The notes beneath the pieces were generated by a model. It was given only the letters and a program-made list of their open reading frames with translations, was not told the origin of the DNA and ran no database searches. A DNA stretch of 64,000 nt from Chitinophagales bacterium (GTDB taxonomy: Bacteria; Bacteroidota; Bacteroidia; Chitinophagales; UBA2359): contig JACJXU010000001.1 of the NCBI GenBank assembly GCA_020636475.1, positions 558,001 to 622,000 of the forward strand. Reading direction: 5' to 3'. Positions 36,915-47,824 of the stretch are shown in pieces. Both the position numbers and the translations under genes were made by a program. Position 1 is the stretch's first letter; the number at the start of each line of letters is the position of its first letter.

Positions 36915-37709
36915 ATGTCTGTAAGATTATTCTACTTCGCATTTGTTCTTTTATTGTTCATTTCTAATAATACGATTAACTCGGGTATTTCCTCAAATAC
37001 CAATTATACGAAGCCGCAAGCATCGCAAACCAAAATTGCAAATAACAATACCGGCTTGTTTGAAACCTACATAAAGCGGTCGTACGACAACTTACAACTC
37101 GGGCAAAAAAAACTACACTACGAAGCTTACAAAAACGGACTTATCGGTTACTACAATCTCCTCTCACAAAACAAAGTTGCTGCTCCAAAGTATTTATCCA
37201 TTGCCGATTTTGAACAAGCCTCTACCGAAAAAAGACTTTATATTATTGATGTGCAAAAAAACACTTTGGTAAAACAAACTTGGGTGGCACATGGCAAAAA
37301 TAGTGGGAATAATTTTGCCCAAAATTTTTCTAATACCGCCGAATCATACCAAAGTAGTTTAGGTTTTTATCTCACCGCAGAAACCTATTCCGGCAAGCAC
37401 GGTTATTCGCTGCGCTTTGATGGCATTGAACAAAATATAAACGACCGCGCCCGCGAACGCGCTATCGTAATGCACGGTGCCGACTATGTGAGCAAAAGTT
37501 TTATCCAACAACAAGGTCGCTTGGGGCGCAGTTTTGGTTGCCCCGCAGTAAGTGAAGAAGAAAGTGCCGAAATTATTAATCTTATTAAAGACGGCAGCGT
37601 TTTTTATATTTACAAAAACGACAAGTCTTACCTCCAACTCACTCATTTACTCCAGTACAGTATTGCGCTGACAGCCTATGAACGGCTTTTGGGAACAGTT
37701 CGCTCTTAG
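36915..37709 (+). CDS. Murein L,D-transpeptidase catalytic domain (YkuD_2) family protein
   Basis: From the ATG at 36915 the protein has 264 residues and a signal-like N-terminus (MSVRLFYFAFVLLLFIS). A GTG at 36837 would add 26 hydrophobic residues. The catalytic region has MHGADYVSKSFI and GRSFGCPAVSEEES, which supply the His and Cys of the L,D-transpeptidase site in the YkuD_2 branch (SxGCPA). Such enzymes cross-link or modify peptidoglycan in the periplasm. The gene converges with the peptide-binding lipoprotein gene, 4 bases apart. Confidence 0.88.
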   Translation: MSVRLFYFAFVLLLFISNNTINSGISSNTNYTKPQASQTKIANNNTGLFETYIKRSYDNLQLGQKKLHYEAYKNGLIGYYNLLSQNKVAAPKYLSIADFEQASTEKRLYIIDVQKNTLVKQTWVAHGKNSGNNFAQNFSNTAESYQSSLGFYLTAETYSGKHGYSLRFDGIEQNINDRARERAIVMHGADYVSKSFIQQQGRLGRSFGCPAVSEEESAEIINLIKDGSVFYIYKNDKSYLQLTHLLQYSIALTAYERLLGTVRS

Positions 37710-37713
37710 GTAG

Positions 37714-39324
37714 CTATTCTTCACTTTTATACACGTATTTCAAAAATAACAAGTTGAAGGCGTTGTCTTTTAAGCCGTGTATTTTCGGGCTGTAAAAACG
37801 CATCACCTCATCATAATACAAAGGAATAATAGGTGCTTCTTCTATAAGCATACTATCCATTTTGCGGTAAAGGCTTCGCCGAATACTGTCATTATTTTCC
37901 TGCAAACTTTGCTCATACAACTTATCGAAAAATGTACTATTGAAACGTGTATAGTTGGGTGGCGCAGGATTTTTTCCATAAAAAACCGTAAAATACGACT
38001 CCTCGTCAGGATAATCCGCAATCCACGAAGCGCGAAAAAATGTTGCCGTACCTTTGCTCATTTGTTCGCGCAAATGTGCCGAAGGCAAAAGTTCTATCGA
38101 CAAATTGATGCCAATTTGCTGCCACTGCTGTTGGATAAAAGTTGCCAAATCTTTGTACGAAGAAGTAGTAAACAACCGAATTTTCAACGGATTTTCGAGC
38201 CCATAACCCAAATCTGCCAAAAGTGCTTTTGCTTTTTCGGCTTGGTAAGTGTAGCCAGGCTGCGGCGGCGCAAAAGTGGGCAAACCCTTCGGCACAAAAC
38301 CCGCAGTAGCCGGAATACCAATATTATTGCGCAAGTATTGCATCATGGTCTGTCGGTCGAAGCCATAGTTAAGTGCTTGTCGGATTTTTTTCTGGCGAAA
38401 AGGGCTCTCTTCGGTTAATAAAAACCCCAAATATTCGGTATTGAGATAAGGTGTTTTGTGCAAAACAATGTTGTTACGCAAAGATTTTTTTAGCGAGCCG
38501 TCTTTTTCCAACAATTCGTCCTTGTACGAAGCATCAATCCCCGACAAATAATCAATTTCGCCTTGCATAAAGGCTAAAAAGGACTGTTTTTTGTTTTCGG
38601 AAAAAATAAATTTTACCGCATCTAAATACGGAAAAGCGTTGCCAAGTGTATCTTTTTCCCAATAATTTTCATTTCGCCGCAAAACAATGGACTCGCCCTC
38701 GCGCCACGCTTTCACGTAGAAGGGTCCTGTGCCAATAGGATGTTCCCGAAAGTCGATGTCGTAGTATTTCGCCGCTTTTTGGGAAACAATACCGCAATAC
38801 TGCATACTCAAAATTCCCAACATCGGGCGAAAGGGCTTGCGCAAACGCAACTGAAAAGTAGAATCGTTTAGGACGAAAAATGCTTCTTTTTCATCGAGCC
38901 TGTCGGCAAAAATCCACGCGCCGGGAGAAGCTGTTTTAGGGTCGGTAATACGACTTAGGCTAAAAACTACATCTTGGGCAGTTACAAGGCGTTCGCTATT
39001 GTGCCGGAACACCTTGGCATCTTCGTGAAAAAGCACCTTCGGGCGCAAATGAAAAGTATAGCGCAAGCCGTCATCACTAATTTCCCACGACTTTGCCAAA
39101 GAAGGTACAATATTATTGTTTTCATCTACTGCCACTAAGGCATCGAAAAGTTGCAAACTCACATTCATCGCCGTCAAATCTCGCGCAAAAGCAGGGTCTA
39201 AACTGTTCAAATGACTATTGAGATAGCACTTAAATATTTGATAGTTTTCGGGTGGTGTTTCATTTTTGCAAGAATACAAGCCCAAACACAGCATTAAAAT
39301 TATTGCCAAACTATTATTTTTCAC
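37714..39324 (-). CDS. ABC transporter substrate-binding lipoprotein (peptide type, SBP_bac_5)
   Basis: This 536-residue protein has a lipobox (LGLYSC, Cys19). The SBP_bac_5 pattern is clear: LDPAFARDLTAMNVSLQLFDALV, then SLAKSWEISDDGLRYTFHLR, a middle HPIGTGPFYVKAW, and FRASWIADYPDEESY. It should bind peptides or nickel-like ligands for an ABC permease, but no permease or ATPase gene is adjacent. Orphan members of this family in Bacteroidota are common. Length is normal. Confidence 0.9.
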   Translation of the reverse strand: MKNNSLAIILMLCLGLYSCKNETPPENYQIFKCYLNSHLNSLDPAFARDLTAMNVSLQLFDALVAVDENNNIVPSLAKSWEISDDGLRYTFHLRPKVLFHEDAKVFRHNSERLVTAQDVVFSLSRITDPKTASPGAWIFADRLDEKEAFFVLNDSTFQLRLRKPFRPMLGILSMQYCGIVSQKAAKYYDIDFREHPIGTGPFYVKAWREGESIVLRRNENYWEKDTLGNAFPYLDAVKFIFSENKKQSFLAFMQGEIDYLSGIDASYKDELLEKDGSLKKSLRNNIVLHKTPYLNTEYLGFLLTEESPFRQKKIRQALNYGFDRQTMMQYLRNNIGIPATAGFVPKGLPTFAPPQPGYTYQAEKAKALLADLGYGLENPLKIRLFTTSSYKDLATFIQQQWQQIGINLSIELLPSAHLREQMSKGTATFFRASWIADYPDEESYFTVFYGKNPAPPNYTRFNSTFFDKLYEQSLQENNDSIRRSLYRKMDSMLIEEAPIIPLYYDEVMRFYSPKIHGLKDNAFNLLFLKYVYKSEE

Positions 39325-39366
39325 TTACTATTGAATTGTATCTTTTTTTCCTTAAAAAATTGCTAA

Positions 39367-39395
39367 CAAACTTAGAAAAATAAGCGTATTCACAA
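39367..39395 (-). promoter_or_regulatory. Promoter for the substrate-binding lipoprotein gene
   Basis: The minus strand reads TAAGTTTG at 39374-39367, with TTG at 39395-39393, 18 bases away. The layout is close to the phylum consensus, and the start would be about 40 bases before the ATG. Confidence 0.4.
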
Positions 39396-39557
39396 GCTAA
39401 GGTCATTTTATTTACCTAAAATTTATTCTTTTTTTTCTAAAAATTGGCGATATGCAAGAATTTGGCACAAAAATTAGCATAGAACAGTAGCTTTTCATTT
39501 TTTTGACTAAAAAAATAGCGCAAAATGTCTTTTTAGGGCTTTCATACAAATAATGAT

Positions 39558-39565
39558 TATATTTG
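39558..39565 (+). promoter_or_regulatory. -7 element for secDF
   Basis: TATATTTG is a full match to TAnnTTTG, 53 bases before the secDF ATG. A T-rich stretch (TTTTTA near 39530) stands at about the -33 position. The 293-base gap 39325-39617 otherwise shows only AT-rich DNA and the divergent promoter. Confidence 0.5.
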
Positions 39566-39617
39566 CACGATTTTTGAAAATTTTTTACTTAAACTAATAA
39601 CTTATAAACGAACAACA

Positions 39618-42600
39618 ATGCAGGGAAAAGGAATAATTCGGTTTTTTACCATTGCATTTATTTTGGTATGCTTATTTCAATTAAGTTTCAGCTATTTTGC
39701 CAGTAGTTGGGATAAGAAAGCCAATCAATATGCATTATCCGTAGATTCAGATGAAAACTCGGCACCATACAAAAGAGCCAAAAGAAATTTTATCGATTCC
39801 ATATCGGATATGGAAGTGCTAAACTTGGGCTTTGAAAAATTGACCTATAAAGAACTAAAAGAGCGTCAGCTAAACTTAGGCTTGGATTTGCAAGGTGGTA
39901 TGAGCGTGGTGTTGCAAGTATCATTGGAAGACCTTATCCGCTCTATGGCAAACAACAGCAAAGACCCGGCTTTTGAAAAAGCGATATCGAATGCCAAAGA
40001 AGCTCAGAAAAATGCGCAAGAAGATTTTGTAACTCTTTTTGGGCGAGAATATGCGAAAATACAGCCGGATGGTAGCTTGGCAGCTATTTTTTCGGCATCG
40101 CCGCAATACCAAAATCGCATCACCTTTAATTCGACCAATACACAAGTTTTGGATTTGATTCGTTCTGAAGCGAAAGAAGCGGTGCAGCGCACTTACGAAA
40201 TTATTAAAGCGCGTATTGACAAATTTGGCGTAGCGCAACCCAACGTTCAGCTTCAGGAAAACACCGGACGTATTGTGGTAGAACTTCCGGGCGTTGATGA
40301 CCCAGAAAGGGTGCGCAAGCTATTGCAAGCTACGGCGAACCTTCAGTTTTGGGAAACGTATGAAGTGAACCAAGATATGATGACTTGGTTGGTAAATGCC
40401 AATACTACTTTGGCAAAAAAATTGGGTGTTGCAGAAGAAACACCTGCTGCAACGAATGATACTACGGTAGAAAATGATTCTACCAAAGTAGCCGAAAATA
40501 CCGAAACGGTTTCCGAAAACCCAGACAGTACGTCTTTGGTATTAGACGAAAAATCTGATTCGACCGAAACACTTTCTGAAGCGGAAAGAAGAAAACAAAA
40601 TCCGTTTTTTGCTATATTTCAGCCAACCAACCAAGTTGGTCCTGTAATTGGTTTGGTGCAGGTAAAAGATACTGCTCAATTAAATAAATACCTCGCTGCC
40701 CCTGATATTGCAAGTATTTTCCCTAAAAACATTCGCTTTGTATATTCCGCAAAACCACAAGAAATAAGCAATGATGACGGTGGAAAAACTAAATACTTGA
40801 GCGTTTATGCCATAAAAAGTCGCTTTGGTGATTTTCAGCCGCGCTTAGACGGTGGCTATGTAAGTGATGCTCGCCGCGACTTTGATATGAACCAAGATGT
40901 AGTGGTGAGTATGAACATGAACTCGGAAGGTGCTGCTATTTGGCGTAAAATGACCGCAGAGAATGTAAATAAAAGTGTTGCCATTGTATTGGATAATCAG
41001 GTTTATTCTGCGCCGGTAGTTCGCCAAGAAATTGCCGGTGGAAGTTCTCAAATTTCAGGAAATTTTACTATAGAAGAAGCTGATGACTTAGCCAATATTC
41101 TTAAAGTGGGTAAATTGCCTGCTCCTGCACGTATTGTTGAAGAAGCAGTGGTGGGTCCTACTTTGGGTAAGCAGTCGGTTAAAAACGGTTTGTACTCTTT
41201 GATTGGTGCAATGCTTTTGGTGCTTTTGTTTATGGTATTGTATTACAACAACGGCGGCTGGGTTGCCAATTTGGCTTTGTTGTTGAATATGTTGTTTATT
41301 ATTGGCGTTTTGGCAGCTATTGGTGCTACACTAACGCTTCCGGGAATGGCGGGTATCGTACTTACTATTGGTATGGCGGTAGATGCCAACGTAATTATTT
41401 TTGAAAGGATACGCGAAGAACTCTCCGCCGGAAATCCCTTAGGGAGGTCAATTCGCAATGGTTATAACAAGTCTTATTCGGCAATTATAGATGCCAACGT
41501 TACCACCTTGATAACTGCATTTATTTTGGCATATTTTGGTTTGGGTCCTGTGTTGGGCTTTGCTACTATTCTTATTATTGGTATCATTTCTTCTTTGTTT
41601 ACGGCGGTATTGTTTAGTAGAATGATTATGGAAGGATTAATTAACAAAAATAAAAATGTTAAATTTTCTTTCCCTTGGTCAGAATCTAAAAATTACAACT
41701 TCAATATTTTAGCTTATCGCAAAACGGCTTATACTATTTCATTAATCACGATTGTAATAGGCTTAGGTTTTATTATTTTTAGAGGATTTGATTTGGGCGT
41801 AGATTTTAAAGGTGGTCGCACTTATGTTATTGCGTTTGACAAAGATGTAAGCACAACTGATTTAGCCGACAATCTAAAAACACAATTCAACGGATTAACG
41901 CCTTTGGTGAGAACTTACGGAAGTGGCAGTCAGGTTAAAATAACTACTGCCTATAAAATTGATGTTGATGACCCGGCAGTTGATGCAGAAATAGAGCAAA
42001 AGGTATATGACGGTGTACAGCATTTTTATGCCAGTCCTCCTTCAAAAGACCAATTTGAAAGTGATTATTTCAAAAGTTCGCAAAAAGTAGGTCCTACCAT
42101 CGCCGATGATATTACCAAAAGTGCTTACTGGGCAACTATTTTCGCACTTATTGCCATTTTCTTGTACATCTTAATTCGTTTCCGCAGATGGCAGTTTGGC
42201 GTAGCCGCCGTAGCTTGTACCGCACACGATACTTTAATTATTTTGAGTTTATTCTCCATTTTTGCAGGGATTCTACCCTTTTCCATGGAAGTTGACCAAG
42301 CGTTTATCGCGGCTATTCTTACCATTATCGGTTACTCTCTAAACGACACAGTAATTGTGTTCGACCGTATTCGCGAGTTCTTGGGCTTGCACCCTAAGCG
42401 CGATAGAATGCATCTAATGAACGATGCCGTAAACACTACCCTAAGTCGTACGGTTATCACTTCTTTCACTACATGGATTGTGGTTTTAATTCTCTTTATT
42501 TTTGGTGGCGAAGTTATTCGCGGCTTCTCTTTTGCATTGTTGGTAGGTATTTTAGTAGGTACTTTGTCTTCAATCTTTGTGGCAACACCATTGGTATATG

Positions 42601-42662
42601 ACCTTCTTCAATATAGCGACAGCAAGAAAACACACAAAGCAAGTGTTTCGGCTTCAGCTTAA
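39618..42662 (+). CDS. secDF: Protein translocase subunit SecDF (fused)
   Basis: This 1014-residue inner-membrane protein fuses SecD and SecF, which use the proton gradient to help pull exported proteins through SecYEG. The SecD signature LGLDLQGGMSVV lies near residue 90 and the SecF signature LGVDFKGGRTYVI near 725. Each half ends with the expected helix bundle. A low-complexity acidic, Ser/Thr-rich insertion at about 275-330 lies in the first periplasmic domain, as in relatives. Fusion of the two subunits is normal in this phylum. With many T9SS cargo genes nearby, its export role is relevant, but it is not specific to them. Confidence 0.97.
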   Translation: MQGKGIIRFFTIAFILVCLFQLSFSYFASSWDKKANQYALSVDSDENSAPYKRAKRNFIDSISDMEVLNLGFEKLTYKELKERQLNLGLDLQGGMSVVLQVSLEDLIRSMANNSKDPAFEKAISNAKEAQKNAQEDFVTLFGREYAKIQPDGSLAAIFSASPQYQNRITFNSTNTQVLDLIRSEAKEAVQRTYEIIKARIDKFGVAQPNVQLQENTGRIVVELPGVDDPERVRKLLQATANLQFWETYEVNQDMMTWLVNANTTLAKKLGVAEETPAATNDTTVENDSTKVAENTETVSENPDSTSLVLDEKSDSTETLSEAERRKQNPFFAIFQPTNQVGPVIGLVQVKDTAQLNKYLAAPDIASIFPKNIRFVYSAKPQEISNDDGGKTKYLSVYAIKSRFGDFQPRLDGGYVSDARRDFDMNQDVVVSMNMNSEGAAIWRKMTAENVNKSVAIVLDNQVYSAPVVRQEIAGGSSQISGNFTIEEADDLANILKVGKLPAPARIVEEAVVGPTLGKQSVKNGLYSLIGAMLLVLLFMVLYYNNGGWVANLALLLNMLFIIGVLAAIGATLTLPGMAGIVLTIGMAVDANVIIFERIREELSAGNPLGRSIRNGYNKSYSAIIDANVTTLITAFILAYFGLGPVLGFATILIIGIISSLFTAVLFSRMIMEGLINKNKNVKFSFPWSESKNYNFNILAYRKTAYTISLITIVIGLGFIIFRGFDLGVDFKGGRTYVIAFDKDVSTTDLADNLKTQFNGLTPLVRTYGSGSQVKITTAYKIDVDDPAVDAEIEQKVYDGVQHFYASPPSKDQFESDYFKSSQKVGPTIADDITKSAYWATIFALIAIFLYILIRFRRWQFGVAAVACTAHDTLIILSLFSIFAGILPFSMEVDQAFIAAILTIIGYSLNDTVIVFDRIREFLGLHPKRDRMHLMNDAVNTTLSRTVITSFTTWIVVLILFIFGGEVIRGFSFALLVGILVGTLSSIFVATPLVYDLLQYSDSKKTHKASVSASA

Positions 42663-42693
42663 TACTTTATCCTTTTTTTAATCAAAATTATAC

Positions 42694-42729
42694 AAAAGCC
42701 GACTGAATATTTTTGGTCGGCTTTTTTTT
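42694..42729 (+). terminator. Rho-independent terminator of secDF
   Basis: A 10-bp stem (42694-42703 with 42716-42725) with core GCCGAC is followed by a run of T. Confidence 0.85.
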
Positions 42730-42748
42730 ATAAAAAAACTAAACTGTT

Positions 42749-43084
42749 ATGGCAATAAAAGGAACTATCGGATTGGAAATAGAAATGGACAATGACAATC
42801 TGCCGGAAAAAATTTACTGGGATGCCAGCAATTCTCCTTTTGAAGATAAACAATCTGCAAAGGCTTTTTTACTTTCTATCTGGGACGGCGAAGCCAAAAA
42901 CACGATGAAAATGGACCTCTGGACTAAAGACATGACCATCGAAGAGATGAATCATTTTTTCTTTCAGAGTCTTTTCACTTTAGCCGAAACTTTTCAAAAA
43001 GCGACAAACGACACCGAAACGGCAACAAAACTAAAAGAATTTGCTAAAGCATTTGCCCAAAAGCAACAACTTATTAAGGAGTAA
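42749..43084 (+). CDS. gldC: Gliding motility protein GldC
   Basis: This 111-residue protein matches GldC over its whole length: [20 protein letters not shown] at the start, [22 protein letters not shown] in the middle, and [19 protein letters not shown]. GldC accompanies the gliding machinery in flavobacteria but is not strictly essential for it. It has no signal peptide and is likely cytoplasmic. It follows the secDF terminator, so it has its own promoter or depends on read-through, and its end overlaps the convergent T9SS gene by 11 bases. Confidence 0.9.
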   Translation: MAIKGTIGLEIEMDNDNLPEKIYWDASNSPFEDKQSAKAFLLSIWDGEAKNTMKMDLWTKDMTIEEMNHFFFQSLFTLAETFQKATNDTETATKLKEFAKAFAQKQQLIKE

Positions 43085-46000
43085 GCAGCAGCGAAATATG
43101 CCTTACTTCATCGCCCGCATAAACTCTTACAAAATAAATTCCGGCACTTAAATTTGCTACGGGAATAGGCAGACGATACGCACTTTCGGCAGGCAACGAC
43201 AATACCTTAACACTACTCCAACAACGATGTCCCTGCGCATTGATAAGCTCTACAAAAAAACTCACCGACTTATGGGTGCGAAGGTAGAGTGTAGTTGTTT
43301 CTCGGGCGGGATTAGGCGAAATGTCCATCGAAAAAGTTTCGGAAACTATGGTATTTTGTAAAGGTGCTACGTCATTTTTATATAATAAATCGAGTTCATT
43401 TTCTATAATGCCCGCATCGTCTTTTACTAAAGTCTGGTAATCTTCAATAGGTTCGTATTTGATAAAATTCGGGTTGATGCCCGCCACAACGCCATACGTA
43501 CAATCCGAGTCTGTGTCGCAAGCATCGCCGATGCCGTCATTATCACAATCCAACTGATTGGGATTCGCTACCGTTGGGCAGTTGTCGCACACATCGCCAA
43601 TTTCGTCATTATCCTCATCGCCCAATACAAGACAGTTTACACAACTCACTTCGCCATAAGCACTGGCATCACAGCCATTTTCATCAATTATTCGCACAAA
43701 ATACGCACTGCCATTCGGCAAAATCTGCCCGTTTTGATTTCCTTCGTAAAAATAATCGCCCTCACCACCAGTTGCATTAATATGCAAAGTAGCCGTACCG
43801 TTACTATTACATGCTATTTGCACTTGCAAACTCAGCGAAGTATTATTTACATTTTCTTCAATATCGTAGAGCGAAACGCAAAAATCGCCTTGCGAAAATC
43901 CATACGGTGTATTTGCCGATGCTACGCGCAGCCAATACGTATTTCCCGCTTGTAAATTTTCCAATAAAATTTGTCCATCGCATACGGTAGGATTGAGTGC
44001 GCAAGCAATTTCCGTCAAATCATCACACGCACCTGCATAGACATTGGTAATATTTTCAAAATCTGCCTTGACACCTACCCGCACTCCACCCGAAGCCGGA
44101 GCTACAAAACTAAACCACACACTCGCCTGTGGCAGTATGTCGCAACTTGGTTGAGGTTCGTCAAGCGTGGCATTTACATTGCTGCTTTCATAACACGTAC
44201 CGTTTACGGGCAAAGCAATTGCTTGGGGGCAAATATCATTCGCTACATCTTCGGTTTGTGGACTAATGCCAATACAAAAATTTCCTGCAATACTGGCGAA
44301 ATTTCCGGTAATTTGGATAAAATACGTTTCATTAGCTGCCACATTCGTAAGCAAAAGCTCATTGCCGTTGCGGTTTTCGGCAACCTCCACAAGATTATTG
44401 CAATTTCCGCTAAAAACAGTAATCACCTCCGAAAAATCCGCTTGCGTGCTTATCCGCAGTTGCTCGTAGGCTACAGAAGGTGTAAATTTATACCAAACCG
44501 AAGCCACCGACCTGCTGCTGTACAAAGGATACGGCACTTCCATATTGGCTTGGTAATTATTTCCTGCCACACAATCATCATTGATGTACAAATTTTGCGC
44601 ATTCTCACAGAAGTCGTTTTCAGCTGGTGTTTGCGTATTTTCCGAAAAGGAACTGAGTTGTACACAAACATTGCCTCTTTCTTTGCCAAAAGTACAAGCC
44701 GCGCCACTAATTGCCAGCAGATAATCGGCGTTAGGTGTTAAATTTTCTACCCAAAAATCTTCACCTTCAAAACCAAAAGCATCTTTATTGGTACAATCGG
44801 CATAGTTGAAATTGCTGCAATTCCCTTTAAAAATACCGATTACTTCATTGAAATCCGCTTGGGTAACAATACGAACTTTACCATTGGCTGGCGCAACAAA
44901 ACTAAACCACATCGTTCCTGCCAGACTATCGGCGCAACTTAGTTTTGGGGAGGTATTTTGCGAAAAATAATTATCTTTTTCTACACAATCTCCATCTAAA
45001 ACAAGTGGTAGAGCATTGGCACACAAATCGTTGGCGATGCCACCACCGGAAATTTTTATATTGTCCAAACCAACCCACCAAGCCCATTGCCCTGCATCGT
45101 CATATTCAAAAACAATGCGCATTTGCGCGCTGCGGTACAGCGAAATATTGATTATTTCTTTGGTAAACTCTGGAAACATATAGCCTGTCACATTTTCGCC
45201 CGAATACTCGGCAACTGTATGCGAAATACCATTGCTTATCACCTTCACCCGAAAAGAGCTGTTTTGGTATTCTCTGAAATGAATATCGTAGAGCAAATCC
45301 ACATAGGCATAATTTTCCGTATTAATAATGGGTGAAATTAACTGCACCTGATTAGGCACTCCTTCGCCAAACTGGTCATCGTTGAAAATTGCCATACACG
45401 TTCCGTCAATGCCGCCTTCCCACCAAATTTGTTCATCATAATTGCTGTCAGGAATAACAAAATCCCAATTATTCTGTCCCGTCATTTGCCAACCCGAAGG
45501 AAGCGTACACTGGTTAAAGTTTTCTGTAAAAATATATCCTCCTATGCCATAACCGCGCAAAAGCAAATTATCTATGCCAGCCCACCAACCCCAAGTATTA
45601 TTATCGTCAAAAGTAATGCGTATGCGAAAGTTTTCATTTTTATATGCCGAAACATCTAACAAAGCGTGTCGATATTGCCCAAAATCTTCTCCATACCAAT
45701 TATCTTGATAATTTGCCGCCATTTGCCAGTTTTCGCCATCGAAAACACTTATGCGCAAATACTCACCGCCCCAAGTAGAGCGAAAGTAAAAATCGAAATC
45801 CAGCAACAAAGTGTGATAAGATGAAGCATCAATAACCGAAGAAGTCAGTTCTACATTAAAATTTTCGCCCGTATTGCCACCAATATCATCATCGAAATAC
45901 AACATACACGTACCGTCCATATTGGGAAAAAGTGATTGTGAATTTTCAATATTTCCCACTCCCCAAACACTTGCCGTAGCAGTATTTTCCGAAGACCATT

Positions 46001-46127
46001 GTTCATTTAGTACGCAGGCATTAAAATTGTCGTACAGCAAAGTATCTTGTGCTAATATATTTAATTGCAAGCAGCAAAAAATATAAATAAAAGAGCCTAT
46101 TTTGAGTTTACTAATAGGTAAAGGCAT
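43074..46127 (-). CDS. Large T9SS-secreted protein with MAM-like, PPC-like and thrombospondin type 3 repeats
   Basis: This 1017-residue protein has a signal peptide (ends QLNILAQ). Residues 30-355 are two related domains of about 160 residues, each ending in a WWxGxDNxxxxG pattern typical of MAM/cleaved-adhesin folds. Three domains of about 125 residues follow, each starting ND-x-C-x-x-A and containing a [12 protein letters not shown] strand. They resemble pre-peptidase-type domains. A calcium-binding thrombospondin type 3 segment ([20 protein letters not shown]) lies near residue 865. The last 80 residues are a T9SS domain ([26 protein letters not shown]). No catalytic domain is visible, so it is probably a structural or binding protein. 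Confidence 0.85.
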   Translation of the reverse strand: MPLPISKLKIGSFIYIFCCLQLNILAQDTLLYDNFNACVLNEQWSSENTATASVWGVGNIENSQSLFPNMDGTCMLYFDDDIGGNTGENFNVELTSSVIDASSYHTLLLDFDFYFRSTWGGEYLRISVFDGENWQMAANYQDNWYGEDFGQYRHALLDVSAYKNENFRIRITFDDNNTWGWWAGIDNLLLRGYGIGGYIFTENFNQCTLPSGWQMTGQNNWDFVIPDSNYDEQIWWEGGIDGTCMAIFNDDQFGEGVPNQVQLISPIINTENYAYVDLLYDIHFREYQNSSFRVKVISNGISHTVAEYSGENVTGYMFPEFTKEIINISLYRSAQMRIVFEYDDAGQWAWWVGLDNIKISGGGIANDLCANALPLVLDGDCVEKDNYFSQNTSPKLSCADSLAGTMWFSFVAPANGKVRIVTQADFNEVIGIFKGNCSNFNYADCTNKDAFGFEGEDFWVENLTPNADYLLAISGAACTFGKERGNVCVQLSSFSENTQTPAENDFCENAQNLYINDDCVAGNNYQANMEVPYPLYSSRSVASVWYKFTPSVAYEQLRISTQADFSEVITVFSGNCNNLVEVAENRNGNELLLTNVAANETYFIQITGNFASIAGNFCIGISPQTEDVANDICPQAIALPVNGTCYESSNVNATLDEPQPSCDILPQASVWFSFVAPASGGVRVGVKADFENITNVYAGACDDLTEIACALNPTVCDGQILLENLQAGNTYWLRVASANTPYGFSQGDFCVSLYDIEENVNNTSLSLQVQIACNSNGTATLHINATGGEGDYFYEGNQNGQILPNGSAYFVRIIDENGCDASAYGEVSCVNCLVLGDEDNDEIGDVCDNCPTVANPNQLDCDNDGIGDACDTDSDCTYGVVAGINPNFIKYEPIEDYQTLVKDDAGIIENELDLLYKNDVAPLQNTIVSETFSMDISPNPARETTTLYLRTHKSVSFFVELINAQGHRCWSSVKVLSLPAESAYRLPIPVANLSAGIYFVRVYAGDEVRHISLLLTP

Positions 46128-46342
46128 GGCGAATGGTTTTAGTTGATGTTATGAACTTACAATATTACAAAATTTCGCTTAGTACGCGAAAAAATAATAC
46201 TTTGTTCTTGCTTAAAATTGAGTATTTAGTTGTTTTTTGTAACCTATTGACATTTAAATAAAATTTAATTTTAAAAACAGCCCGAAATGTCTTAATTTTA
46301 TTACCATTTCTTACTTTTTGACAAGTAATTATTTTTAGAACG

Positions 46343-47809
46343 ATGAGCATACAAGATTGCATTAGTGCCGATTTAAGCACTTTTGTACCTCGAACCGAAA
46401 AACCTTGGAACCGCAAACGTGTACAACATGTGTACAATCGCTTGGGCTTTGGTGCTACCGATAGCGAAATAAATGCCGCTTTGGCAATGTCGCCGGAAGT
46501 TCTGATTGACAATTTGATTGATGCCGCGATTGCTACGCCCATTCCTACAACACCTTATTGGGGCGAGTGGGTAGGCGAAGATTATGATGAGGCAACTTTT
46601 TTTGAGCAAGTATATCAGCATCGCTACGAAACGGTACAAAATTGGATGCGCGGCATGCTCGAAAATCCGGTAAAATACCGTATGGTGCTTTTTTGGCACA
46701 ATCACTTTGTTACCGAGTTTGCGGAATACAGTTGTAGCAGTTGGATGTGGGCGTACTACAAACTTTTGCACCAATACGCCTTCGGCAATTTTAAAAATTT
46801 TGTCTATGCTATGGGCAAAAATGCAGCAATGCTCGACTATTTGGACAACAACGAAAATGTAGTAGGTGCACCCAACGAAAACTACGCCCGCGAGTTGTTG
46901 GAGCTTTTTACGCTGGGTGAGGGCAATGGTTACACGCAAACCGATATTTACGAAATTGCCCGCGCCCTTACGGGCTGGAAAGCTTATTTGTGTAATGCGC
47001 CCTTCTTTTATCCGCCGCATCACGATAATGGACAAAAAACTATTTTTGGGCAAACCGGCAACTGGCACTATGATGAAGTACACAACCTAATTTTTACGCA
47101 GCGCAGCGCACAAATGGCGCAACACATCGCTGAGAAAGTGTATAAGCATTTTGTTTTTCCCGAAACGAATGAGGCTATTATTGACGAATTGGCACAAACT
47201 CTTTTGGAAAATGATTTTGAAATACACCCTATGTTGCGGCAACTTTTTAAAAGTGAACATTTTTTTGAAGAAAGTCTGCTTGGCGCGAAAATTAAAAGCC
47301 CTTATGATATGTTTATGCAGCTTTTGCGTGTGTGCGAGCTGAAATTTGACCAAAACTTCAACCAAAATGAAATAAACGCTATTGATTACTGGACTGCCAT
47401 AACGGGACAGCAGTTGTTTTCGCCGATAAATGTAGCGGGTTGGCCCGGACATGAGGCTTGGATTACCGAACATTTGCTCGTAAATCGCTGGCGACTCAGT
47501 GCCGACCTCTTTGCGTGGATGGTGTATAACGACAATTTTCCTAACCAAGAGCATTTCAGAACTTGGGCAAAAAATTTGAGCAACAATGCTACCGACCCGG
47601 AATTTATTACCCAACGCATTGTCGAAACTTTGTTTAATGTAAATCTTTCTGCCGAAGCGCAAAAAACTGCCGTAGAAATTTTCAAAGCAAATATCCCTAT
47701 TAATTATTATCTAAACAATTTTTGGAGCTTAGATTACGAAAGCGCACCTTTTCAAGTGCTTTTACTTTTACAACATTTGTACAAATTACCGGAATTTCAA
47801 CTTACCTAA
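46343..47809 (+). CDS. DUF1800 family protein
   Basis: This 488-residue protein has the family's landmarks: VQHVYNRLGFGATDSEINA near the start, MVLFWHNHFVTEF, ENYARELLELFTLGEG, and VAGWPGHEAW near the end. No signal peptide is visible. DUF1800 proteins are regularly encoded beside DUF1501 proteins, as here, with a 15-base gap, so the two probably work together. The function is unknown. Confidence 0.9.
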   Translation: MSIQDCISADLSTFVPRTEKPWNRKRVQHVYNRLGFGATDSEINAALAMSPEVLIDNLIDAAIATPIPTTPYWGEWVGEDYDEATFFEQVYQHRYETVQNWMRGMLENPVKYRMVLFWHNHFVTEFAEYSCSSWMWAYYKLLHQYAFGNFKNFVYAMGKNAAMLDYLDNNENVVGAPNENYARELLELFTLGEGNGYTQTDIYEIARALTGWKAYLCNAPFFYPPHHDNGQKTIFGQTGNWHYDEVHNLIFTQRSAQMAQHIAEKVYKHFVFPETNEAIIDELAQTLLENDFEIHPMLRQLFKSEHFFEESLLGAKIKSPYDMFMQLLRVCELKFDQNFNQNEINAIDYWTAITGQQLFSPINVAGWPGHEAWITEHLLVNRWRLSADLFAWMVYNDNFPNQEHFRTWAKNLSNNATDPEFITQRIVETLFNVNLSAEAQKTAVEIFKANIPINYYLNNFWSLDYESAPFQVLLLLQHLYKLPEFQLT

Positions 47810-47824
47810 AAACACCTACATTGC

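Noticed and set aside
43971..44741. A 256-codon plus-strand frame inside the thrombospondin-type T9SS gene
   Set aside because: It is antisense to a well-supported coding frame, is rich in Arg, Cys and Tyr codons typical of shadow frames, and has no family match.
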